Source of the DNA: Helcococcus bovis
Lineage (GTDB): Bacteria > Bacillota > Clostridia > Tissierellales > Peptoniphilaceae
Strand: one strand, 5' to 3'
Assembly (NCBI RefSeq): GCF_046035435.1
Contig: NZ_JBFNFH010000023.1
Length of the DNA stretch: 23,676 bases
In this document: positions 7,213 to 15,882 of the stretch, one piece after another
How the letters are laid out: each line of letters opens with the position of its first letter
Numbering within the stretch: the stretch's first letter is position 1
Made by a program: the position numbers and the translations under genes
Notes under the pieces: generated by a model
The model's input: only the letters and a program-made list of their open reading frames with translations
What the model was told of the DNA's origin: nothing
The model's database searches: none

Positions 7213-8163
7213 ATGAATAAACTTTGGATAGTAATCCCTTGTTATAATGAAGAAGAGCTCTTGCCTATAACTGCACCTCTATTTTTAAATAAAATTAATA
7301 GTTTAATAGAAAAAAATTTAATCGATAAGAATAGTAAAATATTATTTGTAGATGATGGATCAAAAGATAAAACTTGGGACATCATAAATAAATTATCATT
7401 AGAGAATGATAAAGTTATAGGCATTAAACAAAGTAGAAATCGAGGACATCAAAACGCTGTATTAGCGGGACTTATGGAAGCAAAATCAAAATGTGATATA
7501 ACTATATCTATTGATTGTGATGGACAAGATGATATAAATGCAATGGATGAAATGATTCAAGAATACAATGAAGGCTGTGAAATTATTTATGGAGTTAGAG
7601 ATAATAGAGAAAGTGATACATTTTTCAAAAGAACTACTGCTCAAGGATTTTACAAATTTATGAATGTAATGGGTGTTGATACTGTATATAATCATGCTGA
7701 TTACAGATTAGTAAGCTCAAAAGTCTTAAATGAATTTTCAAATTTTAAAGAAGTAAATTTATTCTTAAGAGGAATGTTCCCACTAGTAGGCTTTAAGAGT
7801 ACTAGTGTATTTTATAAAAGAAATGAAAGAATAGCTGGAAAAAGTAAATATCCATTTTTCAAAATGTTAGGACTAGCTATTGATGGTATTACAAGTCTTA
7901 CGATAAAGCCAATAAGAATAGTAACTTCAATAGGAATATTTGTAAGTTTTTTAGGCTTCATAGGTGTAATTTGGTCTATGATCCAAGCTTTTTTAGGCAA
8001 TACAGTTACTGGTTGGGCTTCAATTGTTTCAATAATTTGCTTCATAGGTGGAATACAACTTATAAGTTTGGGAGTTATTGGAGAATATGTGGGAAAAACA
8101 TACATGGAAACAAAACAAAGACCAAGATATATAATATCTGATAGGACTAAAAATAATGAATAA
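7213..8163 (+). CDS. GtrB/CsbB-like polyprenol-phosphate glycosyltransferase (GT2)
   Basis: The 316-residue protein starts with a GT-A fold: WIVIPCYNEEE (5-15), FVDDGSKDKTW (45-55) with the nucleotide-binding Asp pair, SRNRGHQNAVLAGL (74-87) and the metal-binding DCDGQD (101-106). HADYRLVS and KYPFFKMLGLAIDGI follow, as in GtrB, CsbB and YfdH types. Two C-terminal helices (about 237-258 and 270-295) end in GEYVGKTYMETKQRPRYII, another family hallmark. Such enzymes transfer a sugar from a nucleotide donor to undecaprenyl phosphate on the cytoplasmic face. AGGAG precedes the ATG by five bases. The next gene starts inside this one (8-bp overlap), so the pair is translated together. Confidence 0.93.
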   Translation: MNKLWIVIPCYNEEELLPITAPLFLNKINSLIEKNLIDKNSKILFVDDGSKDKTWDIINKLSLENDKVIGIKQSRNRGHQNAVLAGLMEAKSKCDITISIDCDGQDDINAMDEMIQEYNEGCEIIYGVRDNRESDTFFKRTTAQGFYKFMNVMGVDTVYNHADYRLVSSKVLNEFSNFKEVNLFLRGMFPLVGFKSTSVFYKRNERIAGKSKYPFFKMLGLAIDGITSLTIKPIRIVTSIGIFVSFLGFIGVIWSMIQAFLGNTVTGWASIVSIICFIGGIQLISLGVIGEYVGKTYMETKQRPRYIISDRTKNNE

Positions 8164-9658
8164 TAAACTAAAATCAATATTTAATAATTTGATATTTTCA
8201 ATTAGTTTTTTAGTTTTGTTTTCATTATTAATTGTCTCAACATTCCAATCTACTTTTATAAGATTAAATGAAAAAGTAACTTTTTTGTACTTTGACTATT
8301 ACTGGATATTATTTTTATTTTTACATGTTATATTTTTATTTTTTATAATAAAAAATAAAAATATAATAAATGAAAAAATATTTTTTGTATTATTAACTAC
8401 TATTTATATTTTAATAGCTGGATATTTAATAATAAATATAAGTCCAATAATACGTGCTGATGCAAATATTGTATATAAAGTTGCAAACCAATTAAGAAAT
8501 GGGATATACGATTATTTTAATCCCGGTATGTATATGAACTACTATCCACATCAACTAGGGTTAGTTTACTACAATTATTTATTAGGATTTATATCTTATT
8601 CGACAAAATTTATATTTTTTGTAAATTTTATTGAAGTTGTAGCTATAAATTATGCAATGTACAGAATAATAAAAATTTTATCTAAAAATAATAAGTTAAA
8701 AATTTTAATAGGAATATATCTATCATTTGCATTTACTCCGCAATTATTATTTATAAGTTTTGCATACGGACTAATCCCTGGCTTCTTATTTATGATTTAC
8801 GGAGTATTAAATATATTAAAATTCAATAAATATGGAAAGATTAAAAATTTAATATTAAGTATAATATTTTTAATAATTTCCTGTTTAATTAGAAATAATT
8901 TTATTATAGCAGTAATTGCAATAGCGATATACGAATGGATAACTTTAGATAATAAGAAAATAATTGCATTAAAATTTTTATTAGGATTTTTAATATTAAA
9001 TTCTGCAACAGGATTTTTATTAAAAAATATAACATCACATATTACAAACATAAAAATATCTAAAGGAATGCCTAAAATTTTATGGATTGCAATGGGAACA
9101 GATATAAATAACAATAGATTGGGCCCCGGATGGTACAATGGATATCATACAAATGTTTTAGAAGATATGAACTATAACTTTGATAAAGCAGGAAAAATTG
9201 GAAAAGAAAAAGTCCTTCAAAATATTAAAGAACACTTATCTTCTCCATTAAAATCTATTTCTTTCTTTTCAAAAAAATTTGTTTCAACATGGAACGAGCC
9301 TACATTCCAATCCATTTGGAGTGGGCCACAAGATAGATTAGATCAGATAAATTATTCAAATATTACAAAATCACTTTATGGAGAAGGTAATATATTTTGG
9401 ATTAACTATGAATATATGAAAGCAACTCTTTACCTAATCTATTTAGGGATTGCTATATTTTTAATCAAAGATTATAGAAAAAAATATGCTTTATTTTTAA
9501 TTTACTTTTTAGGTGGAGTTGCATTTCACTTAATCTGGGAAACTAAAAGTCAATATGTTTATCCATATGTATTTTTAATGATCCCATTAGTTGTAAATGG
9601 TGTAGAAATAATATATAAAAATCATGTAAATTTTAATGCAAATAAACATTACAGGTAA
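8156..9658 (+). CDS. Multispanning GT-C-like membrane glycosyltransferase
   Basis: The product has 500 residues and about ten to twelve helices. The first large outer loop carries RADANIVYKVANQLRNGIYD followed by YYPHQLGLVYYNYLL (about 100-142). An acidic residue in the first loop (D102) and an aromatic/His block is the arrangement of GT-C enzymes of the ArnT/PMT kind, which use lipid-phosphate sugars outside the membrane. The C-terminal part (WNEPTFQSIWSGPQ, LIWETKSQYVYPYVF) also recurs in clostridial proteins of this type. It overlaps the GtrB-like gene, which would supply its polyprenol-phosphate donor. The last codons lie inside the first unit of the 51-bp repeat array. The protein could be counted as of unknown function; the enzyme class is inferred. 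Confidence 0.75.
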   Translation: MNNKLKSIFNNLIFSISFLVLFSLLIVSTFQSTFIRLNEKVTFLYFDYYWILFLFLHVIFLFFIIKNKNIINEKIFFVLLTTIYILIAGYLIINISPIIRADANIVYKVANQLRNGIYDYFNPGMYMNYYPHQLGLVYYNYLLGFISYSTKFIFFVNFIEVVAINYAMYRIIKILSKNNKLKILIGIYLSFAFTPQLLFISFAYGLIPGFLFMIYGVLNILKFNKYGKIKNLILSIIFLIISCLIRNNFIIAVIAIAIYEWITLDNKKIIALKFLLGFLILNSATGFLLKNITSHITNIKISKGMPKILWIAMGTDINNNRLGPGWYNGYHTNVLEDMNYNFDKAGKIGKEKVLQNIKEHLSSPLKSISFFSKKFVSTWNEPTFQSIWSGPQDRLDQINYSNITKSLYGEGNIFWINYEYMKATLYLIYLGIAIFLIKDYRKKYALFLIYFLGGVAFHLIWETKSQYVYPYVFLMIPLVVNGVEIIYKNHVNFNANKHYR

Positions 9659-9856
9659 ATCATTTTTAACAATTAATGTATTTTTTATATAAATAAATAT
9701 TACAGGTAAAAATTTTTAGAAAAATTCATGTATTCTTTATACAAATAAAAATTACAGATAATAAATCATAAAATTATAAATTTTGACCGATTTTTTACCT
9801 GTAATATCTTAAATTAATTATAATACATGAATGTATAAAAATTTTTTACCTGTAAT
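9648..9856. repeat. Array of ATTACAGGTAAA motifs at 51-52 bp spacing, direct and inverted
   Basis: ATTACAGGTAAA occurs at 9648-9659 and 9699-9710, and as ATTACAGATAAT at 9751-9762. The reverse complement TTTACCTGTAAT is at 9794-9805 and 9845-9856. Direct spacings are 51 and 52 bp, the inverted spacing 51 bp. The intervening sequence is also related (AATTMATGTATTNTTTATA). The motif core TTACAGGTAA is itself nearly palindromic. The array fills the gap between two convergent genes and its first copy supplies the stop codon of the GT-C gene. As RNA the two halves could fold together, so a bidirectional terminator is possible, and protein-binding sites repeated on one helix face are an alternative. 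Confidence 0.8.
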
Positions 9857-9883
9857 TATAAAACAACGCTAAAATACATGTGT

Positions 9884-11206
9884 TTAATATATTTCCACTC
9901 CATCTTTACTTACTCTTGCAAGTATTAATGGTTTTAATTCTGGTTTTTGGTCACTTAATGTGTAACCTTCTAAAACTAGAGTTTCTGCGTCTTTAACAGA
10001 TGATTCATCATTTGTATAAAGAATTGCTAATGTATCTCCTTCTTTCAATTCATCTCCTGTCTTTTTAACAAGTTTAATACCTGAAGCAAAGTCAATTACA
10101 TCTTCCTTAGTTTTTCTACCAGCACCTAAAACTACTGATGCTATCCCTATTTTTTCTGTATCCATTTCATAAACGTATCCTGAAGTTTTACATTTTACTT
10201 CATGGGCAATTGTTGCTTTTTCAAATTTGTCTAAATTTTCAACATATGAAGCATCTCCACCTTGAGCTTTTACAAAATCTACAAATTTGCTGAATGCTGT
10301 TCCATCATGTATAACTTTTCTAACTTTTTCTCTACAATTTTCTAATGTATCTAATTCAGTCATATATAATAGATTTGATGCAAGTTCAACACATACATTT
10401 GTTAAATCTTCTGGACCGTGACCTTGCAATGTTTGAGCTGCTTCAATAACTTCTAATGAATTACCAATATTGTATCCTAGAGGAATGTCCATTTCTGTAA
10501 TTAATCCAATAGTTCTCTTTCCGGCATTTTCTCCTATTGAAACCATTTTACTTGCAAGTTCTATCGCAGAATCTAACGTTTTCATAAATGCACCTGAACC
10601 TGTTTTTACATCTAATACTATAGCATCATTACCTGCCGCTAATTTTTTTGACATTATTGACGCAGCAATAAGTGGTATACTATCAACTGTTGATGTAACA
10701 TCTCTTAACGCATAAATTTTTTTGTCTGCTGGTGCTAAATTACCAGTTTGACCAATTACTGAAACTCCTACTTCATTAACAATATCAATAAATTTTTGAG
10801 TTTCTAATGATGTATTCATCCCTGGAATAGATTCCATTTTATCTACAGTTCCGCCTGTGTGACCTAGTCCTCTGCCTGACATTTTAGCCATTTTAGCTCC
10901 AAATGATGCAACTATTGGCGCAATAACTAGTGTTGTTTTATCACCAACACCACCTGTTGAATGTTTATCTACTTTGATTCCCTTAATTGAAGAAAGATCT
11001 ACAACATCTCCACTATCTCTCACTCCAAGAGTAAATTCTAACATTTCGTTATCAGTCATTCCCTTGAAATATATTGCCATCAGCATTGCTGATACTTGAT
11101 AATCAGGTATTTCCCCCTTTACAAATCCATCTAAGAAATGTTTAATTTCTTCCTTAGTTAATTCTTCACCGTGTTTTTTCTTTTCAATAAGATCTATCAT
11201 TCTCAT
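9884..11206 (-). CDS. pdp: Pyrimidine-nucleoside phosphorylase
   Basis: It splits uridine, thymidine and deoxyuridine with phosphate into base and (deoxy)ribose-1-phosphate. The start is ATG 11206 (MRMIDLIEKKKHGEEL), because GGAAGGA lies 7 bases upstream and the family begins MRMVDLI; a longer reading from 11236 is unlikely. Length is 440 residues, normal for the family. Residues 81-92 KHSTGGVGDKTT bind phosphate, 110-125 SGRGLGHTGGTVDKME is the family signature, and RDVTSTVDSIPLIAASIMSKK follows as the substrate region. It is the last gene of the nucleoside operon, four bases after the cdd stop. Products feed deoxyribose-phosphate aldolase after mutase action; no deoB is in the window. Confidence 0.96.
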   Translation of the reverse strand: MRMIDLIEKKKHGEELTKEEIKHFLDGFVKGEIPDYQVSAMLMAIYFKGMTDNEMLEFTLGVRDSGDVVDLSSIKGIKVDKHSTGGVGDKTTLVIAPIVASFGAKMAKMSGRGLGHTGGTVDKMESIPGMNTSLETQKFIDIVNEVGVSVIGQTGNLAPADKKIYALRDVTSTVDSIPLIAASIMSKKLAAGNDAIVLDVKTGSGAFMKTLDSAIELASKMVSIGENAGKRTIGLITEMDIPLGYNIGNSLEVIEAAQTLQGHGPEDLTNVCVELASNLLYMTELDTLENCREKVRKVIHDGTAFSKFVDFVKAQGGDASYVENLDKFEKATIAHEVKCKTSGYVYEMDTEKIGIASVVLGAGRKTKEDVIDFASGIKLVKKTGDELKEGDTLAILYTNDESSVKDAETLVLEGYTLSDQKPELKPLILARVSKDGVEIY

Positions 11207-11210
11207 ATTT

Positions 11211-11621
11211 TTATCCTTCCAAATTCTTAGCTCCAAATCCCAATGGTAGTAGCTGTTCTAAAGTATATTCTTCATAGTTATCTTCATCTATAGCAATAAT
11301 TATCTTAAAAGTCTTTGGATCACAATAATCCATCATAACTTGTCTACATACACCACATGGAGGAGTTAGGTTAATTACTTTTCCATTTTTACCACCAACT
11401 ATAACTATGCTTTCAAATTCTAAAACACCTTCTGAAACGGCTTTGAAAAAAGCTGTTCTTTCAGCACAAATAGTAGGAGTATATGAAGCAGATTCAATAT
11501 TTACACCTGTATATTTTTTACCATTTTTAGCAGTTAAAACTGATGATACCTTAAAATTTGAATAAATTGCTCTGGAAAATTTTAAATTATCCAGAGCAAG
11601 TCTAATATCTTCTTTTATCAT
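11211..11621 (-). CDS. cdd: Cytidine deaminase
   Basis: A 136-residue zinc enzyme that converts cytidine and deoxycytidine to uridine and deoxyuridine. The catalytic motif is CAER (C52, E54) and the second zinc motif is PPCGVC (C89, C92), as in the small tetrameric Bacillus type with three Cys ligands. The N-terminal block FSRAIYSNFKVSSVLTAKNGK and GVNIESASYTPTICAERTA are family standard. The ATG at 11621 shares its first base with the deoC stop (TAATG), so translation is coupled. Its product is the substrate of the next gene, pdp. Confidence 0.97.
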   Translation of the reverse strand: MIKEDIRLALDNLKFSRAIYSNFKVSSVLTAKNGKKYTGVNIESASYTPTICAERTAFFKAVSEGVLEFESIVIVGGKNGKVINLTPPCGVCRQVMMDYCDPKTFKIIIAIDEDNYEEYTLEQLLPLGFGAKNLEG

Positions 11622-12286
11622 TAATAACCTTGAGCCTCTTCATTTCTTGCTAATTTTACTAATCTGCTTGTTCCAAGTCTTTCTGCACCTAATTCTATAA
11701 ATCTTTGCGCATCATCTAATGATGAAATTCCACCAGCTGCTTTAATTTTCACGTGAGGTGCAACGTGTTTTTTGAATAATGCAATATCATCAAATGTTGC
11801 TCCACCTGTTGAAAATCCTGTTGATGTCTTAATAAAATCAGCACCTGATTCAGAAACTATTTCACACATTTTAACTTTTTCTTCTTCTGTTAACAATGCT
11901 GTTTCAATGATAACTTTTAAAATATTATCTCCACATGCTGCTTTAATTTCTTTAATTTCATTTAATACAAATTCATAATTTTTATTTTTCAATTCAGCGA
12001 TATTTATAACCATATCAATTTCTGTTGCACCATTTTCGATAGCATCTTTTGTTTCAAAAACTTTTGTTGCTGTTGTTGAATATCCGTTTGGAAAACCGAT
12101 TACTGTACATAATACCATTTTTCCTTCTGCATATTCTTTAGCTTTTTTTATATATGATGCTGGGATACATACTGAAGCTGTTTTATACTCAATAGCTTCA
12201 TCTATTAATTTTTTTATATCTTCCCATGTTGCTGCTTGTGCTAATTGTGTATGATCTGCTTTACTTAAAATATTTTTAATATCCAT
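11621..12286 (-). CDS. deoC: Deoxyribose-phosphate aldolase
   Basis: The 221-residue enzyme cleaves 2-deoxyribose-5-phosphate into acetaldehyde and glyceraldehyde-3-phosphate, linking nucleoside breakdown to glycolysis. The Schiff-base lysine is K153 in DFIKTSTGF, the relay lysine K182 in KIKAAGGIS, and D91 in EIDMVINI completes the site. Start and length agree with the short Bacillus type. The gene overlaps both neighbours by one base (TAATG on each side): the permease gene upstream and cdd downstream. Confidence 0.97.
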   Translation of the reverse strand: MDIKNILSKADHTQLAQAATWEDIKKLIDEAIEYKTASVCIPASYIKKAKEYAEGKMVLCTVIGFPNGYSTTATKVFETKDAIENGATEIDMVINIAELKNKNYEFVLNEIKEIKAACGDNILKVIIETALLTEEEKVKMCEIVSESGADFIKTSTGFSTGGATFDDIALFKKHVAPHVKIKAAGGISSLDDAQRFIELGAERLGTSRLVKLARNEEAQGY

Positions 12287-13158
12287 TATCTAACTCCCTT
12301 TATATATGGTACACCATCAGCCTTTGGTGCTTCTGATTTACCTACAAATACTAATATTACCAATGTCATTACAAATGGTATCATTGCAATAAATTCTGAT
12401 GGTATAAATGTTGAACCACCCAAATATACCGAAATCGCTTGAGCAAGCCCAAAAATTAAAGCTGCTCCATAAGCTCCATGTGGTGTCCATTTACCAAAAA
12501 TAACAGCTGCTAATGCTATAAATCCTTGTCCTGCTATAGATGTTGTAGTAAAGTTTGAAAGTAATGAAAGTGTCACCGTACCACCACCTAATCCAGAAAA
12601 GAATCCAGACATTATAACTGCTAAATATCTAACTTTATATACATTAATTCCCAATGTATCTGCTGCCGCTGGATGTTCCCCAACTGATAATAATCTTAAT
12701 CCCCATTTTGTTCTATATAGGAATATCCATAATAGAATTACAATTATAAATGCAACGATTGAAGTTGCTTCTATACCAAATACTTTTGGTAATTTGTGTG
12801 TAACTGTTGGAGTATTTGCAGCTCCAAATAATACTTTAGAAATGAAAAATGCCATACCAGCACCAATCATATTAATCGCAATACCTGAAACTGTTTGATC
12901 CGCTCTAAATGTAACCGATGCAACTGCATGAATTAATCCAAAAACAGCCCCTGCAAATCCTGCTGCAATAAATCCAGTCCATGGACTACCTGTATAGTAA
13001 GAAACTGCTGCCCCTGTAAATGCTCCTATTGCCATCATTCCCTCTATACCGATATTTACAACACCTGATTTTTCAGATATTACGCCACCCATTGCTCCAA
13101 AAACTAGTGGAGTTGAATACATCAAAGTTATTATAATTATTGTTAATATACTATTCAT
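12286..13158 (-). CDS. Nucleoside ABC transporter permease, NupQ-like
   Basis: The 290-residue membrane protein has about eight helices. MYSTPLVFGAMGGVISEKSGVVNIGIEGMM is the signature start of the second permease of BMP-type nucleoside importers (YufQ/NupQ). The GLRLLSVGEHPAAADTLGINVYKVRY segment is the cytoplasmic coupling loop that contacts the ATPase. The start follows GGAGG with 5-6 bases spacing. It lies 9 bases after the other permease gene and is joined to deoC by TAATG, tying transport to catabolism in one mRNA. Substrate specificity within nucleosides cannot be read from sequence. Confidence 0.93.
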   Translation of the reverse strand: MNSILTIIIITLMYSTPLVFGAMGGVISEKSGVVNIGIEGMMAIGAFTGAAVSYYTGSPWTGFIAAGFAGAVFGLIHAVASVTFRADQTVSGIAINMIGAGMAFFISKVLFGAANTPTVTHKLPKVFGIEATSIVAFIIVILLWIFLYRTKWGLRLLSVGEHPAAADTLGINVYKVRYLAVIMSGFFSGLGGGTVTLSLLSNFTTTSIAGQGFIALAAVIFGKWTPHGAYGAALIFGLAQAISVYLGGSTFIPSEFIAMIPFVMTLVILVFVGKSEAPKADGVPYIKGVR

Positions 13159-13167
13159 TTTCTCCTC

Positions 13168-14313
13168 CTAGCTATTTGATTTATTATCTTTTTTCTTTAG
13201 TTTTCTACTTGCAATTTTATCTGCTAAATAAGGTAAAATATTTGCTAAAGCAATAAAGAATATAATACCACCAATTAAAATTGAAATAATTTCTGTTGGT
13301 GCATTATACTGCAATTGAATAATATTTCCACCAATTTTTAATACCGAGTATAAAATCGCAGCTAAAATTGTCCCTAAAATATTAGATCCAGCTATCAATG
13401 CAACTGATAACCCGTCAAATCCATAATTTTCAAAAGCTGCTAAACTTGTGATCTTATGTGGTGAAAGTGCCATAATATTTACAGCTCCTGCTAAACCGGC
13501 AATTGCCCCAGATATAGCCATAGCTCTGATTATATTTTTATTTACATTAATACCAGCAAATTCTGCTGCATGTTTGTTGAAACCTACAGCTCTTAATTGA
13601 TATCCCAATGTTGATTTTTTAATAATATAATGTAAAACAATAGCAGCTATAACCGCAATAATAATTCCATAATTTATATCACTTCTACCTAAAATTTTAC
13701 CTATCACTGGAACATTTACTATGCTTTGATAATCTCCAGCAGCTTTTTGTGCTGCAAATAATTTAATTTGTCCTGATATATTTATAGCATCTGTTCCCGA
13801 CGTTTCTTGAATAAATAAAGGTGAAGATAAAGCTACATAATTATGAAAATGTAAAGCTATCCAATTCATCATTATTCCTGAAATAACTTCATGAACTCCA
13901 AATTTTGCTTTCAAAAATCCTGATAACCCACCAAAAATTATTCCAGCTAACATACCTACTAATAATAGTAATGGGATTTGAATAAACCATGGCAAATTTA
14001 ACAATATACCAACTATTCCAGCCAAAGTAAATCCGAACATATATTGCCCTTCAGCACCAATGTTAAACAAACCTGTTTTAAATGCAAATGCAACAGATGC
14101 TCCTGTTAAAATTATAGGTGTTGCTTTTATAACTACTTCAGCAATATTTCTTTGACTACCAAATACTCCTACTATCATTTGCTTATAAGCTTCGATAGGA
14201 TTTATTTTTGTTATTAACAATAAAACAGCACCTAATATCAATCCCAAAAATATAGCTAAAAGTGTTGTAAACAACTGATTAGTAAAAAGTTTATTTAATT
14301 TATTTTCTTTCAT
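13168..14313 (-). CDS. Nucleoside ABC transporter permease, NupP-like
   Basis: This 381-residue permease has a first helix near 14-36 and about nine in total. Blocks typical of the YufP/NupP side are ATPIILTGASVAFAFKTGLFNIGAEGQYMFG, HEVISGIMMNWIALHFHNY and the coupling loop GYQLRAVGFNKHAAEFAGINVNKN. It forms the transmembrane heterodimer with the NupQ-like protein. The start at 14313 overlaps the ATPase gene by 14 bp, and its GGAGG lies inside the last codons of that gene (AGGKNERK), so the two are translationally coupled. The C-terminus is very basic (ASRKLKKKDNKSNS). Confidence 0.93.
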   Translation of the reverse strand: MKENKLNKLFTNQLFTTLLAIFLGLILGAVLLLITKINPIEAYKQMIVGVFGSQRNIAEVVIKATPIILTGASVAFAFKTGLFNIGAEGQYMFGFTLAGIVGILLNLPWFIQIPLLLLVGMLAGIIFGGLSGFLKAKFGVHEVISGIMMNWIALHFHNYVALSSPLFIQETSGTDAINISGQIKLFAAQKAAGDYQSIVNVPVIGKILGRSDINYGIIIAVIAAIVLHYIIKKSTLGYQLRAVGFNKHAAEFAGINVNKNIIRAMAISGAIAGLAGAVNIMALSPHKITSLAAFENYGFDGLSVALIAGSNILGTILAAILYSVLKIGGNIIQLQYNAPTEIISILIGGIIFFIALANILPYLADKIASRKLKKKDNKSNS

Positions 14314-15832
14314 TTTTACCTCCAGCCATTAGTAATCCTATTTCTTTTTCCGTTTTTTCTCCTTGTAAAAATTCTTCTTGAATTTTCCCTTTGTATATTA
14401 CACCTATTTTATCTGATACATTCATAACTTCATCTAATTCAAAAGAAATCAATAAAATAGCTTTTCCTTCATCTCTTTGGGAAATTAAAGCTTTATGAAC
14501 ATATTCTATCGCTCCTACATCAAGCCCCCTTGTAGGCTGAACAGCTATTAACAACTCCGGATTTGATGAAATTTCTCTGGCAATAATTAATTTTTGTTGA
14601 TTCCCACCTGAAAGTGATCTTGCTTTTAATCCCTTACCATCGGCAGGTCTAACATCATAAGCAGTTATAAGCTCATCTGCAAATTTATTAATTTCTGCAA
14701 AATTTAAAATACCTCCATTTGAAAATGGCTTTTGTCCATAATTTCCTATTACAGAATTCTCCGCAACTGTAAAATCTGGAACGATACCTCTTTTAAGCCT
14801 ATCTTCATGAATTGTTGCTATTTTGTTTTCTATTGTTGTTTTAGGTGTCGAATTTTGGATTTGAACTCCATTAATAGTAATGGTTCCAGATTTTACTTTT
14901 GTTAAATTAGTTATTGCTTCAACTAATTCTTTTTGACCATTACCATCAATACCTGCAATTCCATAAATTTCACCTTTTCTAATTTTTAAATTTAAATCTT
15001 TTACTGCAGCTATACTTCTATCGTCTTCAACAACTAAATTATTGATTTCAAAAATTACCTCTTTTGGTTCAGCTTTATTTTTATCAACTTTTAACTTAAC
15101 CGCATGTCCAACCATCATAGTTGCTAAATCATTTGTACTAACGTCAAAAACATTAACTGTATCAATATATTTACCACGTCTAATAATTGTACACTCTGTT
15201 GCTGACTTTTTAATTTCATCCAATTTATGAGTGATAATTATAATAGTTTTTCCATGTTTGGTTAAATTATTCATTATTTCAATTAATTCTAATATTTCTT
15301 GAGGTGTTAAAACAGCTGTTGGCTCATCTAAAATTAGAATGTCCGCTTCTCTATATAAAGCCTTTAAAATTTCAACTCTTTGTTGCATACCTACAGAAAT
15401 ATTTTCAATTTTTGCATCTAAATCAACATTTAATCCGTATTTATCTACTAACTCTTGAACTTTTTTTCTACTTTTTTTATAGTCTAAGAAAATTCCACTT
15501 TTAGTTATTTCTTTTCCTAATAAAATATTTTGAACAACTGTAAAATTATGAACCAACATAAAATGTTGATGAACCATACCTATACCATTTTTAATAGCAA
15601 CACCTGGATCTTTAATGTTTTTTACCTCTCCATTGATTTTTATTTCACCTTCTTCGGCTTGATATAAACCATAAAGTACATTCATCAATGTAGATTTTCC
15701 AGCACCATTTTCACCTAATATAGCGTGAATAGTACCTTTTTTTACATTTAAATTTACATTATCAAGAGCTGTAAATGTACCAAATCTTTTAACAATACCT
15801 GTCATTTGTACTGCATATTTATTTCCTGACAT
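14300..15832 (-). CDS. Nucleoside ABC transporter ATP-binding protein (two ABC domains), NupO-like
   Basis: The 510-residue protein consists of two fused ABC domains. Domain 1 has Walker A GENGAGKST (40-48), signature SVGMQQR (146-152) and Walker B ILILDEP (165-171). Domain 2 has a degenerate Walker A, GIDGNGQKE (294-302), signature LSGGNQQK (407-414) and IAVQPTRGLD (429-438). This asymmetric pattern is normal for RbsA-like and YufO/NupO ATPases, where only one site is fully active. It powers import together with the two permeases downstream and the lipoprotein upstream. AGGAG precedes the ATG by six bases. A hairpin at 15858-15879 separates it from the lipoprotein gene. Confidence 0.95.
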   Translation of the reverse strand: MSGNKYAVQMTGIVKRFGTFTALDNVNLNVKKGTIHAILGENGAGKSTLMNVLYGLYQAEEGEIKINGEVKNIKDPGVAIKNGIGMVHQHFMLVHNFTVVQNILLGKEITKSGIFLDYKKSRKKVQELVDKYGLNVDLDAKIENISVGMQQRVEILKALYREADILILDEPTAVLTPQEILELIEIMNNLTKHGKTIIIITHKLDEIKKSATECTIIRRGKYIDTVNVFDVSTNDLATMMVGHAVKLKVDKNKAEPKEVIFEINNLVVEDDRSIAAVKDLNLKIRKGEIYGIAGIDGNGQKELVEAITNLTKVKSGTITINGVQIQNSTPKTTIENKIATIHEDRLKRGIVPDFTVAENSVIGNYGQKPFSNGGILNFAEINKFADELITAYDVRPADGKGLKARSLSGGNQQKLIIAREISSNPELLIAVQPTRGLDVGAIEYVHKALISQRDEGKAILLISFELDEVMNVSDKIGVIYKGKIQEEFLQGEKTEKEIGLLMAGGKNERK

Positions 15833-15857
15833 CTTTTACTCCTTTATTATAAATAAA

Positions 15858-15879
15858 GAAGGGGTATGTATACCCCTTC
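15858..15879 (-). terminator. Partial terminator/attenuator hairpin between lipoprotein and ATPase genes
   Basis: GAAGGGGTAT and ATACCCCTTC form a perfect 10-bp stem with a two-base nominal loop, starting just after the lipoprotein stop (15883). On the minus strand it is followed by TTTATTTATAAT, an interrupted U tract. Such hairpins after solute-binding-protein genes usually stabilise the mRNA end and let only part of transcription continue, giving more lipoprotein than transporter. Confidence 0.7.
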
Positions 15880-15882
15880 AAA

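Noticed and set aside
7486..8177. Minus-strand open frames opposite the glycosyltransferase gene
   Set aside because: They have no ribosome sites, and the plus strand is a conserved GT2 enzyme; they are frame shadows.
9648..9856. Regular repeats suggested a small CRISPR array
   Set aside because: The conserved part is only 12 bases, the sequence between copies is itself related and not unique, and two copies are inverted.
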